Source: Chitinophagaceae bacterium | GTDB taxonomy: Bacteria > Bacteroidota > Bacteroidia > Chitinophagales > Chitinophagaceae | NCBI GenBank assembly: GCA_947374225.1 | Contig: CANCAY010000004.1 | Span: 1-64,000, forward strand | Direction: 5' to 3' | Length of the DNA: 64,000 nt | Shown: positions 17,193-26,886 of the stretch, in pieces | Layout: each line of letters starts with the position of its first letter | How positions within the stretch are numbered: position 1 is the stretch's first letter | Notes under the pieces: generated by a model | The model's database searches: none | Told to the model about the DNA's origin: nothing | Seen by the model: only the letters and a program-made list of their open reading frames with translations | Made by a program: the position numbers and the translations under genes

Positions 17193-19131
17193 ATTTAATA
17201 ACAATCGCTGAGAGTGCTGGGAGTTCTAATATAAGCTTAACCCATTCCCCTTTCTCATCTTGAGGCTCAGATATAATCTCTTTATTGAACAAGTCTCCCA
17301 CTCCCCAGAAAGCTTTGTCATCACTATTGAATATTTCTTGTCGTTTTTTATCTCCATAAACATGAATTGGATAAGCATGTCTTGGAACAGGTGTTACATT
17401 GAGTACTACTATAATTTCATTCTCTGGCAGCTTGCCTTTCCTCTTGTATGCTATTACGCCCTCTGCTCTCTTATTAGTTTCTATCCATTCAAATCCCCCC
17501 ACTTCATATTGTAACTCATACAAGGCAGGATTGTTTTTATACAAAGCATTTAACTGTTGAACACAATGTTTCATACCGCCATGACTCAAATGACTTAATA
17601 GATCCCACTGAAGTTCGGTTGTGTAATTCCATTCCTGTGTAGCCGCGAATTCATTACCCATAAACAATAGTTTTGCTCCTGGGTGTGTAAACATATAAGT
17701 ATATAACAATCTTAAGTTCGCAAATTTCTGCCATTCGTCTCCTGGCATTTTATATATCATGGGACTCTTACCATGCACTACTTCGTCATGACTTAATGGT
17801 AACATGAAATGCTCGTCATAATAATACATCATTGAAAATGTAAACTTATCCTGTGCATTCGACCTTAAAATGGGATCTAATTTGAAATAATCAAGCGTAT
17901 CATGCATCCAACCCATCATCCATTTCATTCCAAAACCTAAACCATCCATAAACGTTGGCTTACTTATACCAGGCCAATCCGTAGCTTCCTCTGCAATTGT
18001 TTGAATCGCAGGAAAGTCACGATATAGTGTTTCATTTAAATCTTTAATAAAAGCAATGGCTTCTATATTTCCATTTCCTCCAAATTTGTTAGGCTCCCAC
18101 TGTCCTTCCTCTCTACTATAATTCAATTTTAACATAGAGCTAACCGCGTCTACCCTTAAGCCATCAATATGAAACTGATCGCACCAAAAGCGCGCACTAC
18201 TTATTAAAAAAGATTTTACTTCGCCGCGTTCGTAATTAAATATATATGAATTCCAGTCCGGATGGTATCCTTTTCTCATGTCTGCATACTCATAGGTATT
18301 CGCACCATCAAACATAAACAAGCCATGTGAATCATAAGGGAAATGAGAAGGCACCCAGTCAATGATAACGCCGATCTCTGCTGCATGAAATGCTTCAATT
18401 AATGCAGCAAACTCTTGTGGGTTCCCGAATCTTGAAGTAGGTGCAAAAAAACCAATACCCTGGTATCCCCAACTGCCATCAAATGGATGTTCCATTACAG
18501 GCATAAACTCCACATGCGTGAAGCCCATTTCCTTAACATAAGGAACTAATAAGTCGATAAGCTGCGTATAGGAATTATAACTGTCTTCGTCATTTTTATC
18601 CGGTCTCATCCAGCTAGCCAAATGTACTTCGTAAACAGAATAGGGCTGGTCGGTTCTATTGGCAATTTTTCTTTGCTCCATCCATTTAGCATCCTTCCAT
18701 TTATAATCGGTCTGCCAAGTAATTGAAGCCGTTAGCGGTCTTAGTTCCCAATAATGCGAGAAAGGATCTCCTTTGTCAAGCTTTGCCCCTTTATAGCCAT
18801 GTATATGATATTTATACACTTCGCCTTGATGTAAATTTGGAATAAAACCTTCCCATATACCAGAGCTATCTAATCTTACTTTTAAAGGATGTGTTGTTTT
18901 GTCCCAATCATTAAAATTCCCAGTTACAAATACAGCCGTTGCATTGGGTGCCCAAACTGCAAAATAAGTTCCCATAACACCCAACACTTCTACCTGCTTG
19001 TTCCCAAATAATTTATACAAACTATAATGAGTTCCATTTTGAAAATTATTTATATCTACTTCTGTAAATAAAGAATAATTCCAAACTGGTTGTGCAGCGT
19101 CAACAAAATGTACTTCCTCGTATTTTGGCAT
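17191..19131 (-). CDS. glgB: 1,4-alpha-glucan branching enzyme
   Basis: Creates alpha-1,6 branches in glycogen. The 646-residue GH13 protein starts with an N-terminal region and a CBM48 domain (about residues 50-130, with GTYFAVWAPNATAVFVTGNF-like sequence), then the TIM barrel with DGLRVDAVSSML (nucleophile Asp328), AEEATDWPG (acid/base Glu near 381) and LPLSHDEVVHGK, which is characteristic of branching enzymes. It ends in a C-terminal beta domain. It is the last gene of glgA-glgC-MFS-amylase-glgB, two bases after the amylase stop, which ties the five genes into one unit. Confidence 0.94.
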   Translation of the reverse strand: MPKYEEVHFVDAAQPVWNYSLFTEVDINNFQNGTHYSLYKLFGNKQVEVLGVMGTYFAVWAPNATAVFVTGNFNDWDKTTHPLKVRLDSSGIWEGFIPNLHQGEVYKYHIHGYKGAKLDKGDPFSHYWELRPLTASITWQTDYKWKDAKWMEQRKIANRTDQPYSVYEVHLASWMRPDKNDEDSYNSYTQLIDLLVPYVKEMGFTHVEFMPVMEHPFDGSWGYQGIGFFAPTSRFGNPQEFAALIEAFHAAEIGVIIDWVPSHFPYDSHGLFMFDGANTYEYADMRKGYHPDWNSYIFNYERGEVKSFLISSARFWCDQFHIDGLRVDAVSSMLKLNYSREEGQWEPNKFGGNGNIEAIAFIKDLNETLYRDFPAIQTIAEEATDWPGISKPTFMDGLGFGMKWMMGWMHDTLDYFKLDPILRSNAQDKFTFSMMYYYDEHFMLPLSHDEVVHGKSPMIYKMPGDEWQKFANLRLLYTYMFTHPGAKLLFMGNEFAATQEWNYTTELQWDLLSHLSHGGMKHCVQQLNALYKNNPALYELQYEVGGFEWIETNKRAEGVIAYKRKGKLPENEIIVVLNVTPVPRHAYPIHVYGDKKRQEIFNSDDKAFWGVGDLFNKEIISEPQDEKGEWVKLILELPALSAIVIK

Positions 19132-19133
19132 AA

Positions 19134-20999
19134 TTATTTTGTTAATTCAATTACTTTCATGGTCATGGAAGGTATTGAAAATTGACTGCTCAATGTTGTT
19201 CCCGTAACTATATCTTTTCCTCCAACAAAACCTTGGGTTCTTTCCTTGAAGTTTTTAAAATCTATATTTCTGTCTGATTTGCCCGTATTCATAATACACA
19301 TCACGGTTTGCTTATTATCATATCTAAAATAAACATACAAACCATCGTCTGGCAAATATTGCATCATTTTACCAGACGTAATTGCAGAAGATTTTTTTCT
19401 ATAATTACCTAGTAGCTGTGTATATGCAAGCATATCACTTTCTGCTGCAGTTAATCCCGCACCAGTAAATGCATTTTTTGTATCGCCCTCCCATCCTCCA
19501 GGAAAGTCAAGTCTTACCCAACCATCTGGATTCGACACCCCTTTCATTAAAATTTCAGACCCATAATATAATTGTGGAATTCCTCTACAAGTCATTAACC
19601 AAGCATAGGCCATTTTTGTTTTAGGTATACTTTCGCCTAAACTTGAAAGTATTCTTGTCATGTCATGATTGTCTAAAAAAATCACATTACGCATTGGATC
19701 CTTATATAAAAAGTCATTACTTAATGCGGTATACAATTTAATAACTCCGTCTGTCCAAGTATTATTCTCTTTCAATGCTGGTAATATGCCAGAAAATAAT
19801 AAATGAAAATCTGAAGTTGCTTGTAGATTACTTTTAAAGGGGATATTCAAATTATTTTCAACAAAATACGCCTGCGCAGCAGCGCCGTCCACCCAGCATT
19901 CACCATATTCAGTAATCTTTGGATACTCGTCTAATAAAGCTTTGTTTAAACGGTTCATCACTTCCACATTGCAATATTTATAAGTGTCAATTCTAAAACC
20001 ATCAATACCGAAAGTTTCTACTGACCAGATTGCATATTGTGTCAAGAATTTTTCTACATAAATATTTTCTTGATTAACGTCCGGCATTTCAGTTGTAAAC
20101 CAACCATTGATCATTTTCTGCTCATCCACTTTTGCGTGATATGGATCAAATATGGCTTGTTCTCTATAATGTGTTTGTGTATAGGTAGGCCATTCGTGTA
20201 ACCAATCAGCAGCAGGCGCATCTTGTACTAAGAAATGAAATCTTCCAAAATGATTATACACCACGTCCTGAATTAATTTCATCCCTCTTTTATGTAAACT
20301 GTCACTTAGCTCTAAATAGGCTTTGTCTCCACCAAAACGTTGTTCTATTTTATATTGATTAGTAGCTGCATAACCATGTTCTGTTCTGTCAGGCATATCA
20401 TTTTCCAAAACAGGAGTCATCCATAAAGTAGTTGCCCCTAATTTTTGTAAGTAATCTAAATGGTTGGTTACACCTTTTAAATCTCCACCATGTCTTAGAA
20501 ATATAGAGTCTCTATTTAATGATTGATCTTTTAATCCTGCAACTCGGTCATTACTAGGATCCCCATTGCTAAAGCGATCAGGCATTAAAAAATATACTAA
20601 GTCCGCTGAATTTACTCCTTGTGCAAATAGAGTGCTTCTGCCCGCCCTTCTTGGAAGTAAAGCCCAAGTTTTATTAATATTTTCTCCTGCTGTACTTATA
20701 ATGAAATGTAAATTTCCCGGTTTCGCTGTATTCGCAATTTCAATATCAACGGCTATATAATGCCCATTCTTAAAATGATGCACTTTATTAATTTGTACAC
20801 CGGCATAATTTAATTGAACAGTCGACTTTGACAAATCTGAATTTGGCGCTCGTAATAATACTTGCACTTTATTCATCTTCATTTGGACAAACCAATTACT
20901 TGGATAAGCTTCTACTTGTTGCCCCATTGTTGGCAAGGAAGTAAAAAGCACTATTACAAATCCCCATATCCCAAAAAACTTGTACCTATCTATTCTCAT
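19134..20999 (-). CDS. Exported GH13 alpha-amylase / neopullulanase-like protein
   Basis: Predicted to cleave alpha-1,4 linkages in starch, glycogen or maltodextrins outside the cytoplasm. The 621-residue product has a signal peptide (hydrophobic 9-24, then MGQQ), an N-terminal beta domain like cyclomaltodextrinase/SusA (about 30-125), and a catalytic barrel with GFRIDTYKY (nucleophile Asp338), GECW (Glu367) and FLDNHDMTR (Asp446), then a C-terminal beta domain. It resembles SusA of the Bacteroides starch system, but no SusC/SusD pair lies next to it. Its ATG shares one base with the stop of the upstream MFS gene (TAATG), suggesting translational coupling. Confidence 0.9.
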   Translation of the reverse strand: MRIDRYKFFGIWGFVIVLFTSLPTMGQQVEAYPSNWFVQMKMNKVQVLLRAPNSDLSKSTVQLNYAGVQINKVHHFKNGHYIAVDIEIANTAKPGNLHFIISTAGENINKTWALLPRRAGRSTLFAQGVNSADLVYFLMPDRFSNGDPSNDRVAGLKDQSLNRDSIFLRHGGDLKGVTNHLDYLQKLGATTLWMTPVLENDMPDRTEHGYAATNQYKIEQRFGGDKAYLELSDSLHKRGMKLIQDVVYNHFGRFHFLVQDAPAADWLHEWPTYTQTHYREQAIFDPYHAKVDEQKMINGWFTTEMPDVNQENIYVEKFLTQYAIWSVETFGIDGFRIDTYKYCNVEVMNRLNKALLDEYPKITEYGECWVDGAAAQAYFVENNLNIPFKSNLQATSDFHLLFSGILPALKENNTWTDGVIKLYTALSNDFLYKDPMRNVIFLDNHDMTRILSSLGESIPKTKMAYAWLMTCRGIPQLYYGSEILMKGVSNPDGWVRLDFPGGWEGDTKNAFTGAGLTAAESDMLAYTQLLGNYRKKSSAITSGKMMQYLPDDGLYVYFRYDNKQTVMCIMNTGKSDRNIDFKNFKERTQGFVGGKDIVTGTTLSSQFSIPSMTMKVIELTK

Positions 21000-22318
21000 T
21001 ATTTACTTTTTTCTTCTTTAATAATTACCACACAAATAATACTCGCAAGCAACAATAAAAATCCACCTATTTGCACCGCCATAAGTCGGTCATTATGTAA
21101 ATAGGTTGACATGATTTTCCCAAAAAACAAAGAAGCAATAATTTCTGGCAACACTATAAAGAAATTAAAAATTCCCATATAAATTCCCATTTTTTGCTCA
21201 GGAATAAAACCTGCTAACATAGAATAGGGCATTGATAAAATTGAAGCCCATGCAATACCTACCAATCCCATACTGATATACAAATAATTAGGTTGTTGAA
21301 TATAATACACAGAAATCAAGCCTATTGCACCAATTAGCAAGCACATTGCATGCGTATATTTTTTGCCTAAGAGACCAACCCAAAATGATAAAGTAAATGA
21401 AAAACCAAAAGTTACTAAATTTAAAATAGCAGAAGTGGTGTTAGCATGCTCTAATCCCATGGTATAAACATTACTATTCGTTATTGGATCACCATGAAAT
21501 AATTGACTTGCCACACCAGTACTATAATAAAACCACATTAAAAACAAACCTGGCCAAGTGATGAAATTAACTAATGCCAGACGCTTCATTTGAACTGGCA
21601 TATTTTTAATTGAGTCAAAAATCTCTTTAACTATACTTTCCTTTACTTCTTCTTTTTTGGCATAATCCAAATTAGATGGTGGATACTCTTTACTTCTAAA
21701 TATGGTATACATTACCGATACAAAAAATACTGCCCCTCCAATATAAAATGATAATAAAATGTTTTGAGGTATCGATCCATGTATTTTCTCTCTTGATACA
21801 TGGAACCAGTTTACTAATAACTGAGGCAAATAGCCTGCAATAAAAGAAGCAAGTCCAATAAACATACTTTGCATGGCAAATCCAAATGACCTTTGTTTCT
21901 CATCTAAATTGTCAGCTACAAATGCTCTAAATGGCTCCATTGTTACATTAATACTTGAATCTAAAATCCACAACACCCCTGCAGCCATCCATACTGACGA
22001 AGAATTTGGCATCACAAATAATAATGCTGAACTTAAAATTGCACCAATTAAGAAGAAGGGTCTTCTTCGTCCTAGTTTAGGATGCCAAGTTCTATCACTA
22101 AAATATCCAATAATGGGTTGAATTATTAAACCTGTCATGGGTGCGGCGAGCCATAAGCCAGGAATTTGTTCTGGAGTAGCTCCTAAAAATTCATAGATGG
22201 CGCTCATATTGCCCATTTGTAAACTCCAACCAAATTGAATTCCGAAAAATCCAAAACACATATTCCAAATTTGCCAAAAACTTAATTTGACTTTCTCTCC
22301 TGTATACGCTGTACTCAT
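20999..22318 (-). CDS. MFS sugar transporter (SLC45/sucrose-maltose type)
   Basis: A 439-residue membrane protein with about 12 hydrophobic segments. The loop between segments 2 and 3 reads GYFSDRTWHPKLGRRRPFF, with the GRRRP signature of SLC45-like sugar:proton symporters. A likely role is import of maltose or maltodextrins produced by the downstream amylase; this is inferred from position between glgC and the amylase gene. No signal peptide is seen. It begins 12 bases after the glgC stop and ends in a TAATG overlap with the amylase gene. Confidence 0.85.
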   Translation of the reverse strand: MSTAYTGEKVKLSFWQIWNMCFGFFGIQFGWSLQMGNMSAIYEFLGATPEQIPGLWLAAPMTGLIIQPIIGYFSDRTWHPKLGRRRPFFLIGAILSSALLFVMPNSSSVWMAAGVLWILDSSINVTMEPFRAFVADNLDEKQRSFGFAMQSMFIGLASFIAGYLPQLLVNWFHVSREKIHGSIPQNILLSFYIGGAVFFVSVMYTIFRSKEYPPSNLDYAKKEEVKESIVKEIFDSIKNMPVQMKRLALVNFITWPGLFLMWFYYSTGVASQLFHGDPITNSNVYTMGLEHANTTSAILNLVTFGFSFTLSFWVGLLGKKYTHAMCLLIGAIGLISVYYIQQPNYLYISMGLVGIAWASILSMPYSMLAGFIPEQKMGIYMGIFNFFIVLPEIIASLFFGKIMSTYLHNDRLMAVQIGGFLLLLASIICVVIIKEEKSK

Positions 22319-22329
22319 TTAATTCTTTT

Positions 22330-23613
22330 TTAAATTATATATCCATTTGGGATGATAGCTCCTTTTTTCACAACTACGATACCGTCTTTAATAGTGTATA
22401 ATGGATGGTCCACTTTTTCACGATGCGCCCCACCTCTTATCACAACGTCATTTCCAATGGAACAGTTCTTGTCAATAATAGCGTCTTCAATTACACAACG
22501 TTCCCCAATTCCAATAGTTGGTTGGTCTTTTGATTTTTTATCAATGATCTGTTCAATGGTCTCATAATAATCACAACCCATTACGTAGGCATTATTAATA
22601 ACAGTGTCCTTACCAATTCTTGATCTAATTCCAATCACCGACTTCGCAATAGCTGCTGCATGTATAATACAACCTTCTGCAACTAGTGCTTTATTAATTA
22701 TAGTACCACTGATTTTCGCAGGTGGCAACATTCTTGCTCTAGTATATACCGTTTGCGCATTGTCAAAAAGATTAAAAGGAGGAATATCGTCTGTTAAAGC
22801 AATATTGGCTTCAAAGAAAGAATAAATATTACCAATGTCTGTCCAATAGCCATCATATTGATAGCTGATTACTTTGTAATTTGCAATGGAGTCCGGAATA
22901 ATTTCTTTTCCAAAGTCTGTAGCATTTGGATGCACTTGATTTAATAATTGATATAAAATTTCCTTATTAAAAACATAGATACCCATGGATGCTAAATAAT
23001 TCCTGCCCTGATCCTGCATAGCTGCCCCAGTATCACTTATCCAATTGGGAAGTAATTCTTTATTTGGCTTTTCAATAAAGGAGGTAATTACATTTTCTTC
23101 ATTCGACTTTAAAATTCCAAATTCAGGCGCTTCTCTGTCTCCAACAGGAATAGTTGCAATAGTTAAAGCAGCTCCACTTTTCTTATGCTCGTCTATCATC
23201 TTACTAAAATCCATCTGATATAACTGGTCTCCACTTAATATTAAAACATATTCAAAATCCATTTTATCCAAATGTCTTAAAGACTGTCTTACAGCATCTG
23301 CAGTTCCTTGGAACCATCCCGGATTGTCCGGTGTTTGTTCTGCCGCTAAGATGTCAACGAATCCAGAACTAAATGCACTAAAGTGATACGTGTTTTTAAT
23401 ATGCTGATTTAAAGATGCAGAATTGAATTGTGTCAAAACAAAAATTCGATTCAGATTACTATTTATACAGTTACTAATTGGAATGTCAACCAATCTATAT
23501 TTACCTGCAATAGGAACTGCCGGCTTTGACCTACTTGCTGTTAAAGGAGACAATCTAGATCCGGCACCTCCTCCTAAAATAATCGAAACGGTTTCTTTGG
23601 TGTAAACTGACAT
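22330..23613 (-). CDS. glgC: Glucose-1-phosphate adenylyltransferase
   Basis: Makes ADP-glucose from ATP and glucose-1-phosphate, the committed step of bacterial glycogen synthesis. The 427-residue protein starts with the nucleotide-binding GGGAGSRLSPLTASRSKPAVP (key: GGGxGxRL and SKPA), then FQGTADAVRQ and a sugar-phosphate-binding IEKP. The C-terminal third is a left-handed beta-helix with repeats such as CVIEDAIIDKNCSIGNDVVI (hexapeptide spacing). It follows glgA by 18 bases. Regulation is usually allosteric; the N-terminal basic region fits that, but no specific effector site can be read. Confidence 0.95.
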   Translation of the reverse strand: MSVYTKETVSIILGGGAGSRLSPLTASRSKPAVPIAGKYRLVDIPISNCINSNLNRIFVLTQFNSASLNQHIKNTYHFSAFSSGFVDILAAEQTPDNPGWFQGTADAVRQSLRHLDKMDFEYVLILSGDQLYQMDFSKMIDEHKKSGAALTIATIPVGDREAPEFGILKSNEENVITSFIEKPNKELLPNWISDTGAAMQDQGRNYLASMGIYVFNKEILYQLLNQVHPNATDFGKEIIPDSIANYKVISYQYDGYWTDIGNIYSFFEANIALTDDIPPFNLFDNAQTVYTRARMLPPAKISGTIINKALVAEGCIIHAAAIAKSVIGIRSRIGKDTVINNAYVMGCDYYETIEQIIDKKSKDQPTIGIGERCVIEDAIIDKNCSIGNDVVIRGGAHREKVDHPLYTIKDGIVVVKKGAIIPNGYII

Positions 23614-23631
23614 ATGATTCGAATTAAAAAT

Positions 23632-25047
23632 TTATAAAATAGATTGATAAACATGCTTATAAGCTGCAACAACCGACTCCCAACTATGATCTATTGCCAT
23701 ACTTTGAAGTATCATTTTTTGCATTTGTACTTTGTCTTGATATACTGAAATTGCTCTTTCAATAGCATGCACAATATCATCCTCTGTTGCATGTAAAAAA
23801 CGAATACCAAAACCGTCTGGGTCTCCCATGTCTACTACTGTATCATGCAAGCCGCCCGTATCTCTCACCATTGGAATAGTCCCATAGCGTAAGGAATACA
23901 TTTGATTTAATCCACAAGGTTCTACTCTACTTGGCATCAATAAAAAATCGGCTCCTGCATAAGCTTCATGTCCAATTTTTTCATCATACCCTATCCAGGT
24001 ATTAAAATTACCAGGATACAATTGAACCAAATAATTTAACGCAGACTCCACTGGAGTTTCCCCGGTTCCTATAATTAAAAAGTTAGCAGCACAATTCGTT
24101 TTATCTAAAGCATGTTGAATGGCACCAGGCAAAACGTCAGCCGCTTTTTCGCCCACCAATCTTCCAATGAAAATAATGAGTGGTTTATTTATATCTAAAT
24201 TGTATTTTTCACAAAGCATTGCTTTGTTTTTTTGCTTCCCTGTTTTGTAAGTTTTGATATCATAATGATGCGGCACCATTGGGTCTGTCGCAGGATTCCA
24301 CATTTCATTGTCAATTCCATTCAAAATTCCAGTACATTTTCCTTGTTCATACTCGAACAAAGATTCTAGTCCTGCAGATTGATATTTTAATTGATGCATA
24401 TAAGTTTCACTAACTGTGGTGACTTTGTCCGCACATTTAATACCCGTCGCTAAAGAATTAATTGAATTATCCCATTCTAATAAACCATGTTTCCAGCTAT
24501 CCCATTTTGGTATTAGAACGCTTTTCTCCCATCCCATTGAACCATGATACTGGGCATTATGAATAGTTAGAACCGTTTTTACAAATTGTAATTTTTGATA
24601 ATCATAACAATACTTCATCATGAAAGGTATCAAGCCAGACTGATGATCATGACAATGTACTATGTCAGGTTGTTTTTCCCAATTGGACAACCAATTGACT
24701 ACTGCAATTTGAAAACCTATAAAACGATCATGATCGTCCGCATAGCCATATATTTTGGGACGATCTAATAAACCATGAATATCCACCAAGTATAAATCAT
24801 ACCCTAGTTTGCCAGTTGCCTCTTTAATAATAGTGAAATTAAAAAACCAGTCGCCTAAATTCGCATTGCCTTTAAAGACAATATCCCATTCGTTTTTTTC
24901 TAAAAATGGGGTTTTATACATGGGCATAACCACCATAGCTTCGTCACCAGTCTTTTTTTGATATTTGGGCAAAGCACCTACGACATCTCCAAGGCCACCA
25001 GCCTTCGCCATAGGATAACATTCAGCACTTACATGTACAATAACCAT
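23632..25047 (-). CDS. glgA: Glycogen synthase
   Basis: Transfers glucose from ADP-glucose to the non-reducing end of glycogen (GT5 family, GT-B fold). The 471-residue protein has the ADP-glucose-binding KAGGLGDVVGALPK (residues 16-29), the DIVHCHDHQSGL segment, the C-terminal-domain IFIGRLVGEKAADVL and the catalytic EPCGLNQMYSLRYGT block. It is the first gene of the minus-strand glycogen unit. A second, truncated GT5-like gene at 58.8 kb lacks the KxGGL motif, so this is the likely functional synthase of the window. The 121-bp region to the divergent MFS gene must hold promoters, but no exact TAnnTTTG box is seen. Confidence 0.95.
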   Translation of the reverse strand: MVIVHVSAECYPMAKAGGLGDVVGALPKYQKKTGDEAMVVMPMYKTPFLEKNEWDIVFKGNANLGDWFFNFTIIKEATGKLGYDLYLVDIHGLLDRPKIYGYADDHDRFIGFQIAVVNWLSNWEKQPDIVHCHDHQSGLIPFMMKYCYDYQKLQFVKTVLTIHNAQYHGSMGWEKSVLIPKWDSWKHGLLEWDNSINSLATGIKCADKVTTVSETYMHQLKYQSAGLESLFEYEQGKCTGILNGIDNEMWNPATDPMVPHHYDIKTYKTGKQKNKAMLCEKYNLDINKPLIIFIGRLVGEKAADVLPGAIQHALDKTNCAANFLIIGTGETPVESALNYLVQLYPGNFNTWIGYDEKIGHEAYAGADFLLMPSRVEPCGLNQMYSLRYGTIPMVRDTGGLHDTVVDMGDPDGFGIRFLHATEDDIVHAIERAISVYQDKVQMQKMILQSMAIDHSWESVVAAYKHVYQSIL

Positions 25048-25168
25048 GTTGCAATCTAATTTGTTTCAATTTACAAAAAACAAGTGGTAATTCTATTAAA
25101 TTTTTTAAGCAATGGATTATTATTTTAAGTATTTTACGTGATCGAAAAACGATTAAACTAACGAATGT

Positions 25169-26857
25169 ATGAGCCAAACCAAACAACCCACCAATACTGG
25201 TGCTTTATCCACCCTTATTGTGGTGTTCTTTTTTTGGGGATTTATTGCTTCTAGCAATAGCGTCTTTATCCCTTTTTGCAAACACAAATTTAACCTAGAC
25301 CAATTCCAAAGCCAATTGGTAGATTTTGCTTTCTACCTAGCGTATTATCTTGGTGCCCTTGGCCTATTTGCTTATGGCGCTTTTGGAGGAAAAGATTTAG
25401 TAGGAAAATGGGGCTATAAAAAGAGTATTGTTTATGGATTATTGTTTTCTGCAATTGGAGCAGCTGCAATGATTATTGCTGTTAATGCAAATACTTTTTC
25501 TGGAATGCTAGTGGGCTTATTTATTGTTGCATTAGGATTCTCTTTACAACAAACCGCTGCACAACCATTCGCAATCGCTTTAGGCGACGAGAGTACTGGT
25601 GCAAGCCGTGTAAACTTAGCTGGGGGTATTAACTCATTTGGTACCACAATTGGGCCAATTGTGGTGGCATTCGCTCTATTTGGAACTGCCGCAGCTATTA
25701 CTGACGACCAAATTGCAGCATTGAGTTTGAGTAAAGTGGTTATTTTATATAGCGCAGCTGGTTGTTTATTTTTAGCCGCTGCTGCCATGTTCCATTTCTC
25801 TAAAAAAGTACCAGCAGGTATTAATGAAGAGAAAATTGAGCCAGCAAATAAAGCGTTGAAATTATTATTAATAATGACTGGAGTTTTGATCATCATGTTT
25901 GTTCCCATTTTCAATAGTTACAAAATTGATCCAGCAACCTTGACTGATGTTACTAAATTAGACTTAGAAACCACTAGATTGAAATGGCTATTCGGCGCTT
26001 TAGCTACAGTTGTTATGGGTTTATTATATGCCAATTTTTCTGCACAGAAAAACGAGAACGGATGGGGCGCTATGAAGTATCCTCAATTGGTACTTGGCAT
26101 GTTAGCACTATTTGTTTACGTTGGCGTTGAAGTTGCTATTGGATCTAATTTAGGTGAGTTATTAAAACAAGCTGACTTTGGAAGTATCCCTTCTTCAAAA
26201 ATTGCTCCTTATGTTTCTATGTATTGGGGGAGTATGATGATTGGACGTTGGACAGGTGCAATTTCTGCTTTTGAATTTAAAAGCAACACTAAGAAAATAT
26301 TGACTTTTATTGTTCCTTTAGTAGCATTTGGTATTATTATTGGAGTGAACAGTATTGCACAATATGACATGAGTCCCTTATACTTATACATCATTTGTAT
26401 ATTCATTCAGATTGGTGCATTCTATATTAGCAAAGACAGGCCAGCTAAGACTTTAATGATATTTAGCTTGATTGGTATTACAGCTATGTTAGTGGGTATT
26501 TTTAACAAAGGGGATTTAGCAACTTATGCATTCTTAACAGGTGGTATTGCTTGTTCTATTATGTGGCCTTCTATATTTGCATTATCTATTGCAGGTTTAG
26601 GCAAGTATACAACTCAAGGTGCTGCGTTCTTAATTATGATGATTTTGGGTGGTGGTATTATTCCTCCAATTCAAGGTAAATTGTCTGACTTCTTACAATC
26701 ATCTCATTTAGATACTCCAGGTTTTGGAATTCATAATTCCTTCTGGATTCCGGTATTCTGTTTTGCTTATATTTTATTCTTTGCGATTGCAGTGAAAGGA
26801 ATTTTAAAGAAGCAAGGAATTAATTATGAGGAAGCAGAAGCGAAAGCGGGTCACTAA
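25169..26857 (+). CDS. FHS-family sugar MFS transporter (GluP/FucP-like)
   Basis: A 562-residue membrane protein whose first segment, FFFWGFIASSNSVFIPF, followed by AFYLAYYLGAL, is the opening of the fucose/glucose-galactose:proton symporter family. It is longer than the usual ~420 residues. The extra length lies in the middle, around residues 210-330, where two or more additional hydrophobic segments appear. Its neighbour 29 bases downstream is a ROK sugar kinase, so glucose uptake is the most likely role. It is divergent from the glgA-glgC-amylase-glgB unit and may share control with it. ATG start. Confidence 0.87.
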   Translation: MSQTKQPTNTGALSTLIVVFFFWGFIASSNSVFIPFCKHKFNLDQFQSQLVDFAFYLAYYLGALGLFAYGAFGGKDLVGKWGYKKSIVYGLLFSAIGAAAMIIAVNANTFSGMLVGLFIVALGFSLQQTAAQPFAIALGDESTGASRVNLAGGINSFGTTIGPIVVAFALFGTAAAITDDQIAALSLSKVVILYSAAGCLFLAAAAMFHFSKKVPAGINEEKIEPANKALKLLLIMTGVLIIMFVPIFNSYKIDPATLTDVTKLDLETTRLKWLFGALATVVMGLLYANFSAQKNENGWGAMKYPQLVLGMLALFVYVGVEVAIGSNLGELLKQADFGSIPSSKIAPYVSMYWGSMMIGRWTGAISAFEFKSNTKKILTFIVPLVAFGIIIGVNSIAQYDMSPLYLYIICIFIQIGAFYISKDRPAKTLMIFSLIGITAMLVGIFNKGDLATYAFLTGGIACSIMWPSIFALSIAGLGKYTTQGAAFLIMMILGGGIIPPIQGKLSDFLQSSHLDTPGFGIHNSFWIPVFCFAYILFFAIAVKGILKKQGINYEEAEAKAGH

Positions 26858-26886
26858 TTAAATTATTTAAACTAAATTTTTATACA

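Noticed and set aside
25432..25914. Minus-strand 160-codon open frame inside the FHS transporter
   Set aside because: Antisense to a clear membrane protein; low-complexity Ile/Ala/Asn content and no domain.
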